Positions 25,558 through 34,004 of a DNA stretch of 64,000 nucleotides are shown here, piece after piece. A program made the position numbers and the translations under genes. The stretch's first letter is position 1; each line of letters opens with the position of its first letter. The notes under the pieces are model-generated. The model was not told where the DNA came from and searched no databases. It was given only the letters and a program-made list of their open reading frames with translations. Source of the stretch: CADCVT01 sp035940955. Its GTDB lineage: Bacteria; Actinomycetota; Thermoleophilia; Solirubrobacterales; Solirubrobacteraceae. The DNA lies in NCBI GenBank assembly GCA_035940955.1, contig DASZEJ010000176.1, positions 1 to 64,000 of the forward strand, read 5' to 3'.

Positions 25558-26739
25558 ATGATCGTCTGCGTCCTCCTTCCACGATTCGCGCTGGCCGTGG
25601 CCGCCGCCGACCGCGAGCAGCTCCTCCGCCAGCCCTCGGCACTCGCCCCCGAGCCGGGCAGGGAGCAGCTCGTGGGGGAGGTCTCGCCGGCCGCCGAGGC
25701 GCACGGCGTCAGGCCGGGGATGCGGCTCGGCGAGGCGCTGGCCCGGTCGCCGCGGCTCGCGCTCGTCCCGCCCGACCCCGTCGGGGTGGCGGACGCATGG
25801 GAGAGGGTCGTCGCCCGGCTGGAGTCCGTCGGCGCCGCGGTCGAGACGCCCGCTCCGGGCCACGCGCTCTTCGACGCCCGCGGCCTGCGCCGGCTGCACG
25901 GCGGCCATCTCGACGGGGTGGTCGCCGCCACGCGAAAGGCCGTCGCGCGGCCCGCGCGCATCGGCGCCGGCCCGACGAAGTTCGTCGCGCTCGCCGCCGC
26001 CACCGCGGCGCGCGCCCGCCGCCCGCACGTCGTCGCGCCCGACCGCGCGCGCCGCTTCCTCGCCGCCCAGCCCGTCGACCTCCTGCGCCACCGCGACGCG
26101 ACCGCCGCGCTCCCCGAGGCGCTCGAGCGGCTCGGCATCGCCACCCTCGGCGACCTCGCGGCGCTGCCGCGCGCTGCCCTCGCCGACCGCTTCGGCGCCG
26201 CCGGCGCGCACGCCCACGAGCTGGCGTGCGGCGACGATGCGCCGGTCCGCCCGCGCGTCCCCGGCGAGCGGCTGGAGGAGTCGCTCGACCTGCCCGAGGC
26301 CGCCTCCGGCCCGCAGCTCGAGCGCGCGCTCGCGATGCTCGTCGACCGCCTCCTCGCCCGCCGCGAGCGCGACGGCCGGACGATCCGCGCCGCGGTCGTC
26401 TCCGCCACCCTCGTCGAGGGCGGGACGTGGCGCGAGCGGGTCGTCTTCCGCGAGGCGACCGCCGACCCCGGCCGCATGCGGCTCGCGCTGGCCGGCCGCC
26501 TGCAGCTCCTTCCCGCCCCCGCCGAGACCCTGCGCCTCGCGGCCGACCGCCTCGGCCCCGCCCACGGCGGCACCGGGGCGCTGTTCGAGGACGGGGCCGC
26601 CGAGCGCCGCGGCCGGCTCCGCGAGGCCGTCCGCCAGGCGCGCGCGGCCGCCGGCCCGGAGGCGGCGCTGCGCGTGCTCGCCGTCGACCCGGAGTCGCGC
26701 GTCCCCGAGCGGCGCGCGGTCCTGACGCCGTTCGAATGA
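25558..26739 (+). CDS. imuB: ImuB, Y-family polymerase-like mutasome adaptor
   Basis: A 393-residue Y-family-like protein starting MIVCVLLPRFALAVA. It has the palm/finger outline (HGVRPGMRLGEALARSPRLA, GHALFDARGLRRLHGGHLDG, IGAGPTKFVALAAATAAR) and helix-hairpin-helix (LPEALERLGIATLGDLAALP) of Y-family polymerases. The usual catalytic acidic residues are replaced: the first strand has CVLLPRF where active enzymes have a D-x-D motif. ImuB is therefore an inactive adaptor linking DnaE2 to the sliding clamp during damage-induced mutagenesis. An ATG at 25546 lies in the SOS box, so 25558 is preferred. No imuA is present upstream. It overlaps the next gene by 4 nt (ATGA). Confidence 0.92.
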   Translation: MIVCVLLPRFALAVAAADREQLLRQPSALAPEPGREQLVGEVSPAAEAHGVRPGMRLGEALARSPRLALVPPDPVGVADAWERVVARLESVGAAVETPAPGHALFDARGLRRLHGGHLDGVVAATRKAVARPARIGAGPTKFVALAAATAARARRPHVVAPDRARRFLAAQPVDLLRHRDATAALPEALERLGIATLGDLAALPRAALADRFGAAGAHAHELACGDDAPVRPRVPGERLEESLDLPEAASGPQLERALAMLVDRLLARRERDGRTIRAAVVSATLVEGGTWRERVVFREATADPGRMRLALAGRLQLLPAPAETLRLAADRLGPAHGGTGALFEDGAAERRGRLREAVRQARAAAGPEAALRVLAVDPESRVPERRAVLTPFE

Positions 26740-26981
26740 GCCCCGGCCCGCGACGCCTCAACGAGCCGCGCCCCGCCCGGGTCCGCGCCGCCGCGAACGG
26801 CCAGCCGCTCGCCGTCGACGGCCACGCGGTCGATGCCGTCCGCGAGTCCTGGCTGGTCGAGGACCGCTGGTGGACCGACCGCCCGATCCGCCGCCGGTAC
26901 TGGGAGGTCGTCACGGTCGACGGGCGCAACGCGATCGTGTTCCGCGAGATCGAGCGCGGGCGCTGGTTCCGCCAGCGCTGA
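26736..26981 (+). CDS. Small ImuB-linked protein (DUF6504-like)
   Basis: An 81-residue basic protein that starts inside the imuB stop, so it is translated with ImuB and should be SOS-induced. The C-terminal half (SWLVEDRWWTDRPIRRRYWE, VVTVDGRNAIVFREIERGRW) resembles the short DUF6504 proteins that accompany imuB in many actinobacteria. Clusters of Trp and Arg suggest a small beta-barrel able to bind nucleic acid or the polymerase complex. The DUF assignment is from memory of the pattern. Function not established. Confidence 0.7.
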   Translation: MSPGPRRLNEPRPARVRAAANGQPLAVDGHAVDAVRESWLVEDRWWTDRPIRRRYWEVVTVDGRNAIVFREIERGRWFRQR

Positions 26982-27009
26982 CGCGCGCGGCTGCCACGAT
27001 TGGGCGCGC

Positions 27010-28251
27010 ATGCCGTCCGCCGGCCTCGGCCACGTCGCCACCGCCTCGTTCCTCGCCTCGCGCGTCGCGCCGACCGGCGGGTTCGCGGTCGCGCTCGCCG
27101 GCGGGGTGGCGATCGCGCGCGCCGCGCAGCGCGGCGGCTTTCGGTCGGGCGCGGGGACGAGCGCCGCGGCGATCCTTCAGACGGTGGCGATCATGGGGCC
27201 GGCGCGCGTGGGGATCCCGCTCACGCAGGCGGTCTCCGCGCCGGTGCTCGGGTGGATGGAGGCGCGCGGGCGCGGGACCGTCGCGCAGGCGCTCGCCGCG
27301 GCGGCGATCCGGCTGGCGCACCACGTCGTGGGCGTCCTCTTCTACGTGTGGCTGATCCTCGGGATCGACGCGTACGCGGGCAGCTACGACCGGCTGCTCG
27401 GCTGGCTCCCGCTGCTGCCGGAGGGGAGGACGGGCGCGCTGATCGCGACGGCGCTGGCGATCCTCGGGTGGACGGTGGGGGCGAGCGTCGTGCAGGCGGT
27501 CGTGTACCGGCGGGGGCTGCGGCGCTGGCCGGCGGACGGGTCGCCGAGCCCTCTCTCGGACGTCTCGCTGGGCGCCGCTCGTGCCGTCCCGGCCCGCGCG
27601 CCCGCGGTCGCGGTCGCGGTCGCCCCGCGCTTCGACCCGCGGGCGGTCGTCCTCGCCGCGGTCGTGGCGTTCGCGGTGCTCGTCGCCAGCACGGCGTGGG
27701 CGCTGCTGGGGGCGGTCGCGGCCTGGCTCGCGGTGGCGTGGGCGCTGTCGCGCGGCGACCGGGCGCCGGTCCCCGCCGGCCTCGTCCTCACCGCCGCGCT
27801 CGCGGGAACGACGCTCGTCTTCGGGCTAGCCGGCGGCCTGGGCGTGGACGTGACGCTGCGCCGGACGGTGCGCGCGGCGCTGCTCGTGCTCGTCGCGACG
27901 TGGCTGCGGTCGGCGGCGGGGGAGGACGGGCTGCGCGAGGTGTTCCGGCGGATGCTGCGGCGCGTGCGGCGGGTGCCGGTCGCGCGGGAGACCGAGGAGG
28001 TGCTGGGCGCGCTCGGGTCGCCGGGGACGCTGGCGGCGTCGGGGCGCCGGCTGCTCGAGCGGCTGCGCGGCGTGCCGGCGAAGCGGCCGGTCCCGCTGGC
28101 GGACGCGGTGCTCGACTGGGTCGCGGGGGAAGCGGGGCACCACGCGGCCGCGCCGCCCGAGCCGCCGCGGGTGCTCCGCGCGCGGGCGCGCGACGGGGCG
28201 CTGGTGGCGCTCGCCGTGGCGACGGCGCTGAGTCTCCCGCTCGCTTCGTGA
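27010..28251 (+). CDS. Polytopic membrane protein of unknown function
   Basis: A 413-residue protein. About six to eight hydrophobic helices lie before residue 290, including FAVALAGGVAIARAAQRGGF, VGVLFYVWLILGIDAYAG and AVVAFAVLVASTAWALLGAV. From about 290 on there is a cytoplasmic, Arg-rich region (RVRRVPVARETEEVLGALGS) and a last helix near the C-terminus. I do not recognise a family; a transporter or conjugation/secretion-type accessory is possible. A CACGAT -10-like element ends 9 nt before the ATG. It sits between imuB and dnaE2 but shows no LexA site. Confidence 0.65.
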   Translation: MPSAGLGHVATASFLASRVAPTGGFAVALAGGVAIARAAQRGGFRSGAGTSAAAILQTVAIMGPARVGIPLTQAVSAPVLGWMEARGRGTVAQALAAAAIRLAHHVVGVLFYVWLILGIDAYAGSYDRLLGWLPLLPEGRTGALIATALAILGWTVGASVVQAVVYRRGLRRWPADGSPSPLSDVSLGAARAVPARAPAVAVAVAPRFDPRAVVLAAVVAFAVLVASTAWALLGAVAAWLAVAWALSRGDRAPVPAGLVLTAALAGTTLVFGLAGGLGVDVTLRRTVRAALLVLVATWLRSAAGEDGLREVFRRMLRRVRRVPVARETEEVLGALGSPGTLAASGRRLLERLRGVPAKRPVPLADAVLDWVAGEAGHHAAAPPEPPRVLRARARDGALVALAVATALSLPLAS

Positions 28252-28338
28252 CGCTTTCGGCACAGACGCGCGTTGTTCCGTGTGGGGGTCGCGCGCAGGC
28301 TCCCGGCCATGCGATGTCGGTCTCGATGGCGAAGGGGG

Positions 28339-29562
28339 ATGGCGCGCCGCTGGAGCGAGCGCGGCCAGGCCTCGGTCGAGTGGATCGCCGTGGTCGGCGT
28401 GGTGGTGTGCGCGCTCGCCGCCGCGGTGGCGGGCGCCGTCCCTGGGGCCGGTGCCGTCCCGCGCGCGGTCGCGGCGGGGTTCGAGCGGGCGTTCTGCCTC
28501 GTCAGCGGCGGCGACTGTCTCAGCGGGCGGCCGCGGCCGTGCGTCGTGGGCGCGCACGAGCACGCGCACGAGCGGCGGGTGTCGCTTGCCCTGGTGCGGC
28601 TCGCCGACGGGCGGACCGTCCTGCGCGAGCAGCGCTCCGACGGCACCGTGGCGGTGACGGTCGAGGACGCCGCGCGAGCTGGCGTGGAGGTCGTCGCCGG
28701 GGGCAAGGCCAGCATCGGCGGACACGGCTTCACGCTCGCCGGGTCGATCGGCGGCGAGCTCGGCGGCGGAGCGGGGCGGCGGTTCGTCCTGCCCGACGCG
28801 CGCGCCGCCGACGCGCTGATCGCGGCGATGCGGCGGGAGTCCTCGGGCGCACGGCGGATCGCCGGCGGCGACGGAGGCGGCGGGCCCGTGCCCGACGAGC
28901 AGTGGTGGGTCGTGGGACCGCGCGGGCGCGTCGAGGCGAGCGCCAAGCTGGCGAAGCTCCACCTGGACGCGGACGCGGTCGCGGACGCGGTCGCGGGCAT
29001 CCGCGAGAGCCCGCGCACCGGCGCGCAGACGGTCGTGCTGCGGACCGACGGCGAGCTCGTGGCGTCGCTCACCGCGCCGCTGGCGCGCGCGGGGCTCGCG
29101 TCGCCGCAGCGCGCCGCGGTCGAGCTGGCGCTCGACCCGCGCGGCGACCCGGTCGCGCTGACCGTGCGCGGGGCGCGCGGGGTGGACGGGGAGGCGCGGA
29201 TCGGCGAGCGCCGGCTCCGCGGCGGGAACCTGTTGGAGATCGAGGCGCGGCTGGACCTGGTCGACCCGGAGGTCCGCGCGCGGGCGAGGGAGCTGGTCGG
29301 CGCGCTCGGCGACGTCGCGCCCCGCCGAGCGCTCGCCGCGGCGCGGGCGCTGGGCGCCCGGCTGGCCGAGCGAGCGCGCGTGGACGTCCGGCTGTACGAG
29401 ACCGACCGCACGTCGCGCGTGCGGGGCGGGACGGCCGGGATGGGCGGGGAGCTGGGCTACGAGGAGGAGGAGATCACGCGGACCGCCCGGCTGCTCGACG
29501 CCTGGGGGCGCGAGCCGGGGATGGGCTGGACGCGCCGCCTGGACTGCGTGGGCGTGGCGTGA
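28339..29562 (+). CDS. Pilin-like (class III signal peptide) surface protein
   Basis: About 407 residues from ATG 28339; starts at 28309 and 28273 are also possible. The N-terminus reads RRWSERGQASVEWIAVVGVV followed by a hydrophobic run: the G-Q-A-S-x-E pattern of type IV prepilin-like/TadE-like proteins, cut just before Gln by a prepilin peptidase. The rest (GGKASIGGHGFTLAGSIGGE, DEQWWVVGPRGRVEASAKLA, ERARVDVRLYETDRTSRVRG) is a large exported domain of unknown fold with three Cys near the N-terminus. It may be a pseudopilin or an envelope-anchored protein, perhaps working with the membrane protein before it. Its stop overlaps an ATG in the dnaE2 frame. Confidence 0.65.
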   Translation: MARRWSERGQASVEWIAVVGVVVCALAAAVAGAVPGAGAVPRAVAAGFERAFCLVSGGDCLSGRPRPCVVGAHEHAHERRVSLALVRLADGRTVLREQRSDGTVAVTVEDAARAGVEVVAGGKASIGGHGFTLAGSIGGELGGGAGRRFVLPDARAADALIAAMRRESSGARRIAGGDGGGGPVPDEQWWVVGPRGRVEASAKLAKLHLDADAVADAVAGIRESPRTGAQTVVLRTDGELVASLTAPLARAGLASPQRAAVELALDPRGDPVALTVRGARGVDGEARIGERRLRGGNLLEIEARLDLVDPEVRARARELVGALGDVAPRRALAAARALGARLAERARVDVRLYETDRTSRVRGGTAGMGGELGYEEEEITRTARLLDAWGREPGMGWTRRLDCVGVA

Positions 29563-29580
29563 TGCCGTCCTCGATCCATG

Positions 29581-29594
29581 CGAACATGTGTTCG
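29581..29594. promoter_or_regulatory. SOS box of dnaE2
   Basis: CGAACATGTGTTCG, identical over all 14 positions to the imuB box. It overlaps one candidate dnaE2 start (ATG 29586) and abuts another (GTG 29595). Confidence 0.92.
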
Positions 29595-32500
29595 GTGCAG
29601 TACGCCGAGCTCCACGCCCACTCCGCCTTCTCCTTCCTCGACGGGGCGAGCCTGCCGTCCGAGCTCGCGGCGGCCGCGGTCGAGCTCGGCTACGAGGCCG
29701 TCGCGCTGACCGACCACAACGGCGTCTACGGGTCGATGGAGTTCGCGCAGGCGGCGCAGGCGCTCGGGCTGCGGGCGCTGCACGGGGCGGAGGTGGACGT
29801 GGTCGACCAGCCGGTCGGGCCGTGCCGGCGCGACGCGCCGCCGCCGTCGCGCCACGTCACGCTGCTCGTCCGCGACGCGCGCGGGTGGAGCAACCTCTGC
29901 CGCCTGCTCACGCGCGCCCACGCGCACACGCGGGCGCCCGAGGGCGGTCCGATCGTCGACTCGCCGCGCGTCACGCTCGCCGACCTCGAGGAGCACGCCG
30001 AGGGGCTCGTCTGCCTGAGCGGCTGCGCGCGCGACGGCGTGCGCGACGAGCCGACGATGCGCCGGCTGCTCGGCGCGTTCGGGCGCGACGCGTTCCGGGT
30101 CGAGCTGCAGCGTCCGTTCCAGCGCCACGACCGGGCGCTGAACCGCGGGCTGGCGTCGCTCGCCTCGCGGCTCGGAGTCCCGTGCGTGGCGACCGGCGAC
30201 GTCCACGCGCACACGCGGGAACGGGCGCGGCTGCAGGACGCGTTCGTCGCCGTGCGCGAGCACACGACGCTCGACGCCTCCGAGCCGCTGCGCCGCGGCA
30301 ACCACGCGCACGTGCTGGCCTCGCCCGCGGCGATGGCGGCGCGCTTCGCCGACCATCCGGACGCCGTCGCCGAGACGGCGCGGCTGGCGGCGACGCTCGA
30401 GTTCGACCTCACCCACGACCTCGGCTACCGCTACCCCGGCGCGGAGGACGGCGAGGCCGACCGCCGGCTGGCCGAGACCTGCCACGCGTTCTTCGAGCAG
30501 CGCTACCCGCTCGGCGACCGCACGCGCGCGCCGTCCGGGCGGCCGCTGCGCGAGGAGGCCGCCGAGCGCCTCGAGACCGAGCTGCGCCTGATCGCCGGCC
30601 TGGGGCTGTCCGGGTTCTTCAACCTCCACCACGAGCTGCTCGAGCTGGCGCGGGAGGTCGCGCGCGAGGTGCGCGGGCCGTCCGCGGCGCGCCAGGTGCT
30701 CCCGCCCGGGCGGGGGCGGGGCTCCTCGGTGTCCTCGATCGTCTGCTACCTGACCGGGCTCTCGCACGTCGACCCGGTCCAGAACGAGCTGCTCCTCGGG
30801 CGCTTCCTGAACGAGGAGATCACCTCGCTGCCCGACATCGACCTCGACTTCCCGCGCGACGTGCGCGAGGTGCTGCTGCCGCGCATCCACGACCGCTACG
30901 GCCGCGACCGCTCGGCGCTCGTCGCCGCCTTCCCGACGTACAAGGCGCGCGGCGCGATCCGCGAGCTGGGCAAGGCGCTCGGCCTGCCGCCGGGCGAGAT
31001 CGAGCGCGTCGCCCGCGGGTCGGAGGGGTTCGGCCGCGTCGGCGACGACATCGAGGCGACGCTCGGCGTCGAGCGCCTCGGCGCTCGGGCCGGCGCCGAG
31101 CCTTCGGCCTCGGGCGTCCCCGGCTCCGCGGCGGGCCGCGACGCCGCCGGGGTCCCCGGCTCCGCGAACGCCCGCGACGCCGCCGGGTTCCCTGGCTCGG
31201 CGCCGCCCTCCCGCTGGGCCTGGCTCAAGGCGCTCGCCGACGAGGCCTACGGCCTGCCGCGCCACCTCTCGCAGCACTCCGGGGGGATGATCGTCTCCAC
31301 CCGGCCGCTCGTCGACTGCTGCCCGGTGGTCCCCGCGGCGATGGCGGGCCGCCAGATGGTCCACTGGGACAAGGACTCGTGCGCGGACGCGGGGTTCCTC
31401 AAGATCGACCTGCTCGGGCTGGGGATGCTCTCCGCGGTCGAGCGCTGCGTCGACCACATCGCGCGGCGAACGGGCGAGGTGATCGACCTCTCGCGCATTC
31501 CGTTCGACGACCCCGAGACCTACGCCATGATCCAGGAGGCCGACACGACCGGCGTCTTCCAGATCGAGAGCCGGGCGCAGATGGCCTCGCTGCGCCGGAC
31601 CCGGCCCGAGACGCTCGAGGAGCTGACGATCCAGGTGGCGATCGTGCGCCCGGGGCCGATCCAGGGCGGCGCGGTCAACCCGTACATCGCGCGCCGCCAG
31701 CGGCTGCGCGCGGATCCCAACTTCCAGATCCCCTACGAGCATCCGTCGCTCGAGCCGGTCCTGCGCGAGACCCTCGGCGCGATCATCTTCCAGGACCAGG
31801 TCATCGAGGTCGCGATGGCGTTCGCCGGCTTCTCGCCGGGCGAGGCCGAGGGGCTGCGCCGCGCGATGAGCCGCAAGCGCTCGGAGGCGGCGATCATGGC
31901 CCACCGCGAGCGCTTCGTGACCGGGGCGGTGGAGCGCCACCCCGACGTCGACGAGGCGCTCGCCGAGCGCGTGTGGGGGATGGTCGTCGGCTTCTCGGGC
32001 TTCGGCTTCCCGAAGGCGCACGGAGCGGCGTTCGGCCTCCTCGCCTACCAGTCGACCTGGCTCCGAGTCCACCACCCGCTCGAGTTCCTCTGCGGCCTGC
32101 TCGACGAGCAGCCGATGGGCTTCTACCCACCCGACTCCCTCATCCACGAGGCCCAGCGCCGCGGCCTCGAAGTGCTGCCGCCCGACGTCAACCGCAGCGA
32201 CGTGCTGTGCACGATCGAGTCCGACGCCCCGGGCCCCCTCCCGCCTGACGCGACCCCCTCCGCCCCCAGCGCCGGCCCCTCCGCTCCCGACGCGGCCCCC
32301 TCCGCTCCGGACGCACTCCCCTCCGGTCCCGACGCGGCCCCCTCGGCTCCGGACGCCGCCCCCTCTCGCGCGGCGATCCGCGTCGGGCTGGGCTACGTCC
32401 TCGGCGTGCGGGCCGACGAGGTCGCGGCGCTCGTCGCGGCGCGCCGCCGGGCGGGGCCGTTCCGGTCGCTGGAGGACCTTGCTTCGCGCGCCGGGGCGGG

Positions 32501-33233
32501 ACGGGCGGCGCTGGAGCGGCTCGCGTGGTCGGGCGCGTGCGACGCGCTCGCCGGCGACCGTCGCACGGCCCTGTGGCAGCTCGGCGTCGCCGCACCCGGG
32601 CGGCGGGTGGACGGGGGAGGGGTGCAGCTCTCCCTCCCGCTCGGGCTGCCGTTGCCGCCGCGGCTGCGCGCGCTGGGGGCGTGGGAGGAGATGCTCGCCG
32701 ACTACGGCACGACCGGCGTGAGCGCGCGCGTGCACCCGCTCGCGCTGCTGCGCCCGCGGCTCGCCGCGCGCGGCGCGGTCACGAGCGCCGAGCTGAACCG
32801 CCTGCCGCACGACTCGCGCGTCCGGATCGGCGGGCTGGTCGTCGCCCGCCAGCGGCCCGGAACCGCGAAGGGCATCGTGTTCCTGCTGCTCGAGGACGAG
32901 CACGGCACCGTGAACCTCATCGTGTCGCCCGACGTCTACGAGCGCGACCGGCTCGCGGTCCGGGTCGAGCCGCTCGTCGTGGCGGAGGGCACGCTGGAGC
33001 GGTTCGCCTCGTCGGGTGGCGCGGTGAACGTGGTGGTCCGCCGCCTGATTGCGCTCGAGCGGCCCGACGACGCGCCCGCCGACGTCCACGCGCTGCCCGC
33101 GGCGATCGGCGGCACCGCGGAGGAGGCGCTGCCGGAGGAGGCCGCCGAGCCCGCCGCCGTGGCTGCCGGCGGCGGCGACTTCCGGGCGGTCGCCCCGCCC
33201 GTCATGTCGTTCATGAGAGGGAGGTCGCGATGA
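29586..33233 (+). CDS. dnaE2: DnaE2, error-prone DNA polymerase III alpha subunit
   Basis: About 1,215 residues, longer than the usual 1,050-1,080. The PHP domain opens with AELHAHSAFSFLDGASLPSE and ALTDHNGVYGSMEFAQAAQA. The polymerase catalytic aspartates are in LPDIDLDFPRDVREVL near residue 418-430. The Gly/Ser loop GRGRGSSVSSIVCYL, the HLSQHSGG segment, a helix-hairpin-helix region and a C-terminal OB fold (VRIGGLVVARQRPGTAKGIV) follow. Extra length comes from two low-complexity insertions near residues 500-540 and 880-930. DnaE2 copies damaged templates with ImuB after SOS induction. Starts at ATG 29562, ATG 29586 and GTG 29595 are in frame; the SOS box position favours 29586 or 29595. 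Confidence 0.93.
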   Translation: MCSVQYAELHAHSAFSFLDGASLPSELAAAAVELGYEAVALTDHNGVYGSMEFAQAAQALGLRALHGAEVDVVDQPVGPCRRDAPPPSRHVTLLVRDARGWSNLCRLLTRAHAHTRAPEGGPIVDSPRVTLADLEEHAEGLVCLSGCARDGVRDEPTMRRLLGAFGRDAFRVELQRPFQRHDRALNRGLASLASRLGVPCVATGDVHAHTRERARLQDAFVAVREHTTLDASEPLRRGNHAHVLASPAAMAARFADHPDAVAETARLAATLEFDLTHDLGYRYPGAEDGEADRRLAETCHAFFEQRYPLGDRTRAPSGRPLREEAAERLETELRLIAGLGLSGFFNLHHELLELAREVAREVRGPSAARQVLPPGRGRGSSVSSIVCYLTGLSHVDPVQNELLLGRFLNEEITSLPDIDLDFPRDVREVLLPRIHDRYGRDRSALVAAFPTYKARGAIRELGKALGLPPGEIERVARGSEGFGRVGDDIEATLGVERLGARAGAEPSASGVPGSAAGRDAAGVPGSANARDAAGFPGSAPPSRWAWLKALADEAYGLPRHLSQHSGGMIVSTRPLVDCCPVVPAAMAGRQMVHWDKDSCADAGFLKIDLLGLGMLSAVERCVDHIARRTGEVIDLSRIPFDDPETYAMIQEADTTGVFQIESRAQMASLRRTRPETLEELTIQVAIVRPGPIQGGAVNPYIARRQRLRADPNFQIPYEHPSLEPVLRETLGAIIFQDQVIEVAMAFAGFSPGEAEGLRRAMSRKRSEAAIMAHRERFVTGAVERHPDVDEALAERVWGMVVGFSGFGFPKAHGAAFGLLAYQSTWLRVHHPLEFLCGLLDEQPMGFYPPDSLIHEAQRRGLEVLPPDVNRSDVLCTIESDAPGPLPPDATPSAPSAGPSAPDAAPSAPDALPSGPDAAPSAPDAAPSRAAIRVGLGYVLGVRADEVAALVAARRRAGPFRSLEDLASRAGAGRAALERLAWSGACDALAGDRRTALWQLGVAAPGRRVDGGGVQLSLPLGLPLPPRLRALGAWEEMLADYGTTGVSARVHPLALLRPRLAARGAVTSAELNRLPHDSRVRIGGLVVARQRPGTAKGIVFLLLEDEHGTVNLIVSPDVYERDRLAVRVEPLVVAEGTLERFASSGGAVNVVVRRLIALERPDDAPADVHALPAAIGGTAEEALPEEAAEPAAVAAGGGDFRAVAPPVMSFMRGRSR
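31113..31202 (+). repeat. 36-bp tandem repeat inside dnaE2
   Basis: Two and a half copies of a 36-bp unit coding GVPGSAxxRDAA, with a last partial GFPGSA. It adds a flexible insert of about 30 residues between the fingers region and the HLSQHSGG motif. Confidence 0.8.
32247..32366 (+). repeat. 21-bp tandem repeat inside dnaE2
   Basis: About 5.7 copies of a 21-bp unit coding variants of PSAPDAA. It forms a Pro/Ser/Ala/Asp linker before the helix-hairpin-helix/OB part of the polymerase. Confidence 0.85.
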
Positions 33234-33296
33234 GGCGGGCGCGTGCGCCGGGCGAGGGATCGCCGCGCCGCGCGTCTGGGTAAGCTCGCCGCGCAT

Positions 33297-33782
33297 ATGG
33301 CCACCCTCGCGCTGGTTCTCTTCTTCGTCGTCCTCGGGCTGTCCGTCGTGCTGGCGGCCATGAAGAGCGGCCGCCGCGGCCCGCTGATCGATTCCGAGAG
33401 CCGCGCGGGGCGCCGGGTGCTCGCCGCGCTGGCGATCGCAACCGTGGCCCTCTTCGGTGTCGCCATCCCGGTCGCGGTCGGGTTCTTCAACGGCGAGGAG
33501 CAGTCCCGCACCGCCCAGTCCGGGATCGAGCTGAACGAGGACCAGAAGAAGGGCCGCGAACTCTTCGGCCGCGCCTGCACCCAGTGCCACACGCTCAAGG
33601 CCGCGAACGCCGTCGGCACCGTCGGTCCGAGCCTCGACGCCCTCCGCCCGCCGAAGGAGCTCGTCTACGACGCGATCATCAAGGGCCGCGCGCGCGGACA
33701 GGGCCAGATGCCGGCGCAGCTGTACGAAGGCCGCGAAGCCCGCCAGGTCGCGGACTTCGTCGCCGTCGTCGCCGGTCGGTAG
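33297..33782 (+). CDS. Membrane-anchored c-type cytochrome
   Basis: A 161-residue protein with two membrane helices (about residues 2-20 and 42-64) and a C-terminal single-haem cytochrome c domain facing outside. The haem motif is CTQCH (in GRACTQCHTLKAAN) near residue 96, and a Met ligand is plausible in GQGQMPAQLYEG. It likely carries electrons to a terminal oxidase or from a dehydrogenase in the respiratory chain; no oxidase genes are in the window. The ATG at 33297 follows a TAAGCT -10 (33281-33286) by 10 nt. Upstream is dnaE2, but the separate promoter argues for independent expression. Confidence 0.85.
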   Translation: MATLALVLFFVVLGLSVVLAAMKSGRRGPLIDSESRAGRRVLAALAIATVALFGVAIPVAVGFFNGEEQSRTAQSGIELNEDQKKGRELFGRACTQCHTLKAANAVGTVGPSLDALRPPKELVYDAIIKGRARGQGQMPAQLYEGREARQVADFVAVVAGR

Positions 33783-33838
33783 CGCCTCGCGCGAGACGTC
33801 GCCCGCTGCGCGATCGAGCGCCCGCTGTCCGCGGCCCC

Positions 33839-33918
33839 GGCGCCCGCTCCGCGCGGCTCCGGGCGCCCGCTCTTTGCGGCCCGAGGCGCCCGCTCCGCGC
33901 GGCTCCGGGCGCCCGCTC
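33839..33918 (+). repeat. Two exact 34-bp direct repeats
   Basis: 33839-33872 and 33885-33918 are identical, 46 bp apart from start to start. A more diverged partial copy precedes them. They are made of GGGCGCCC-type palindromes and lie between the cytochrome gene and the riboswitch promoter. They may act as terminators or simply be expansion of a GC-rich stretch. Confidence 0.75.
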
Positions 33919-33970
33919 GCGGCGCCGCGCCGCGCAAAATCGCGCCCAGCTTGCCATAAGTCCGGCCCAC

Positions 33971-33998
33971 TTGCAGGAGTTCGGCCCGATGCTACGAT
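33971..33998 (+). promoter_or_regulatory. Promoter of the c-di-AMP riboswitch transcript
   Basis: TTGCAG (33971-33976) and TACGAT (33993-33998) are 16 nt apart. This predicts a transcription start near 34005, exactly at the 5' edge of the riboswitch fold. Confidence 0.7.
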
Positions 33999-34004
33999 CC
34001 GGCG

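Noticed and set aside
27000..29560. Plus-strand frame open upstream of dnaE2
   Set aside because: It runs through two real genes in other frames, and its amino acid content before 29562 is Arg/Gly/Ala-rich shadow sequence. Only the part from about 29586 has polymerase motifs.
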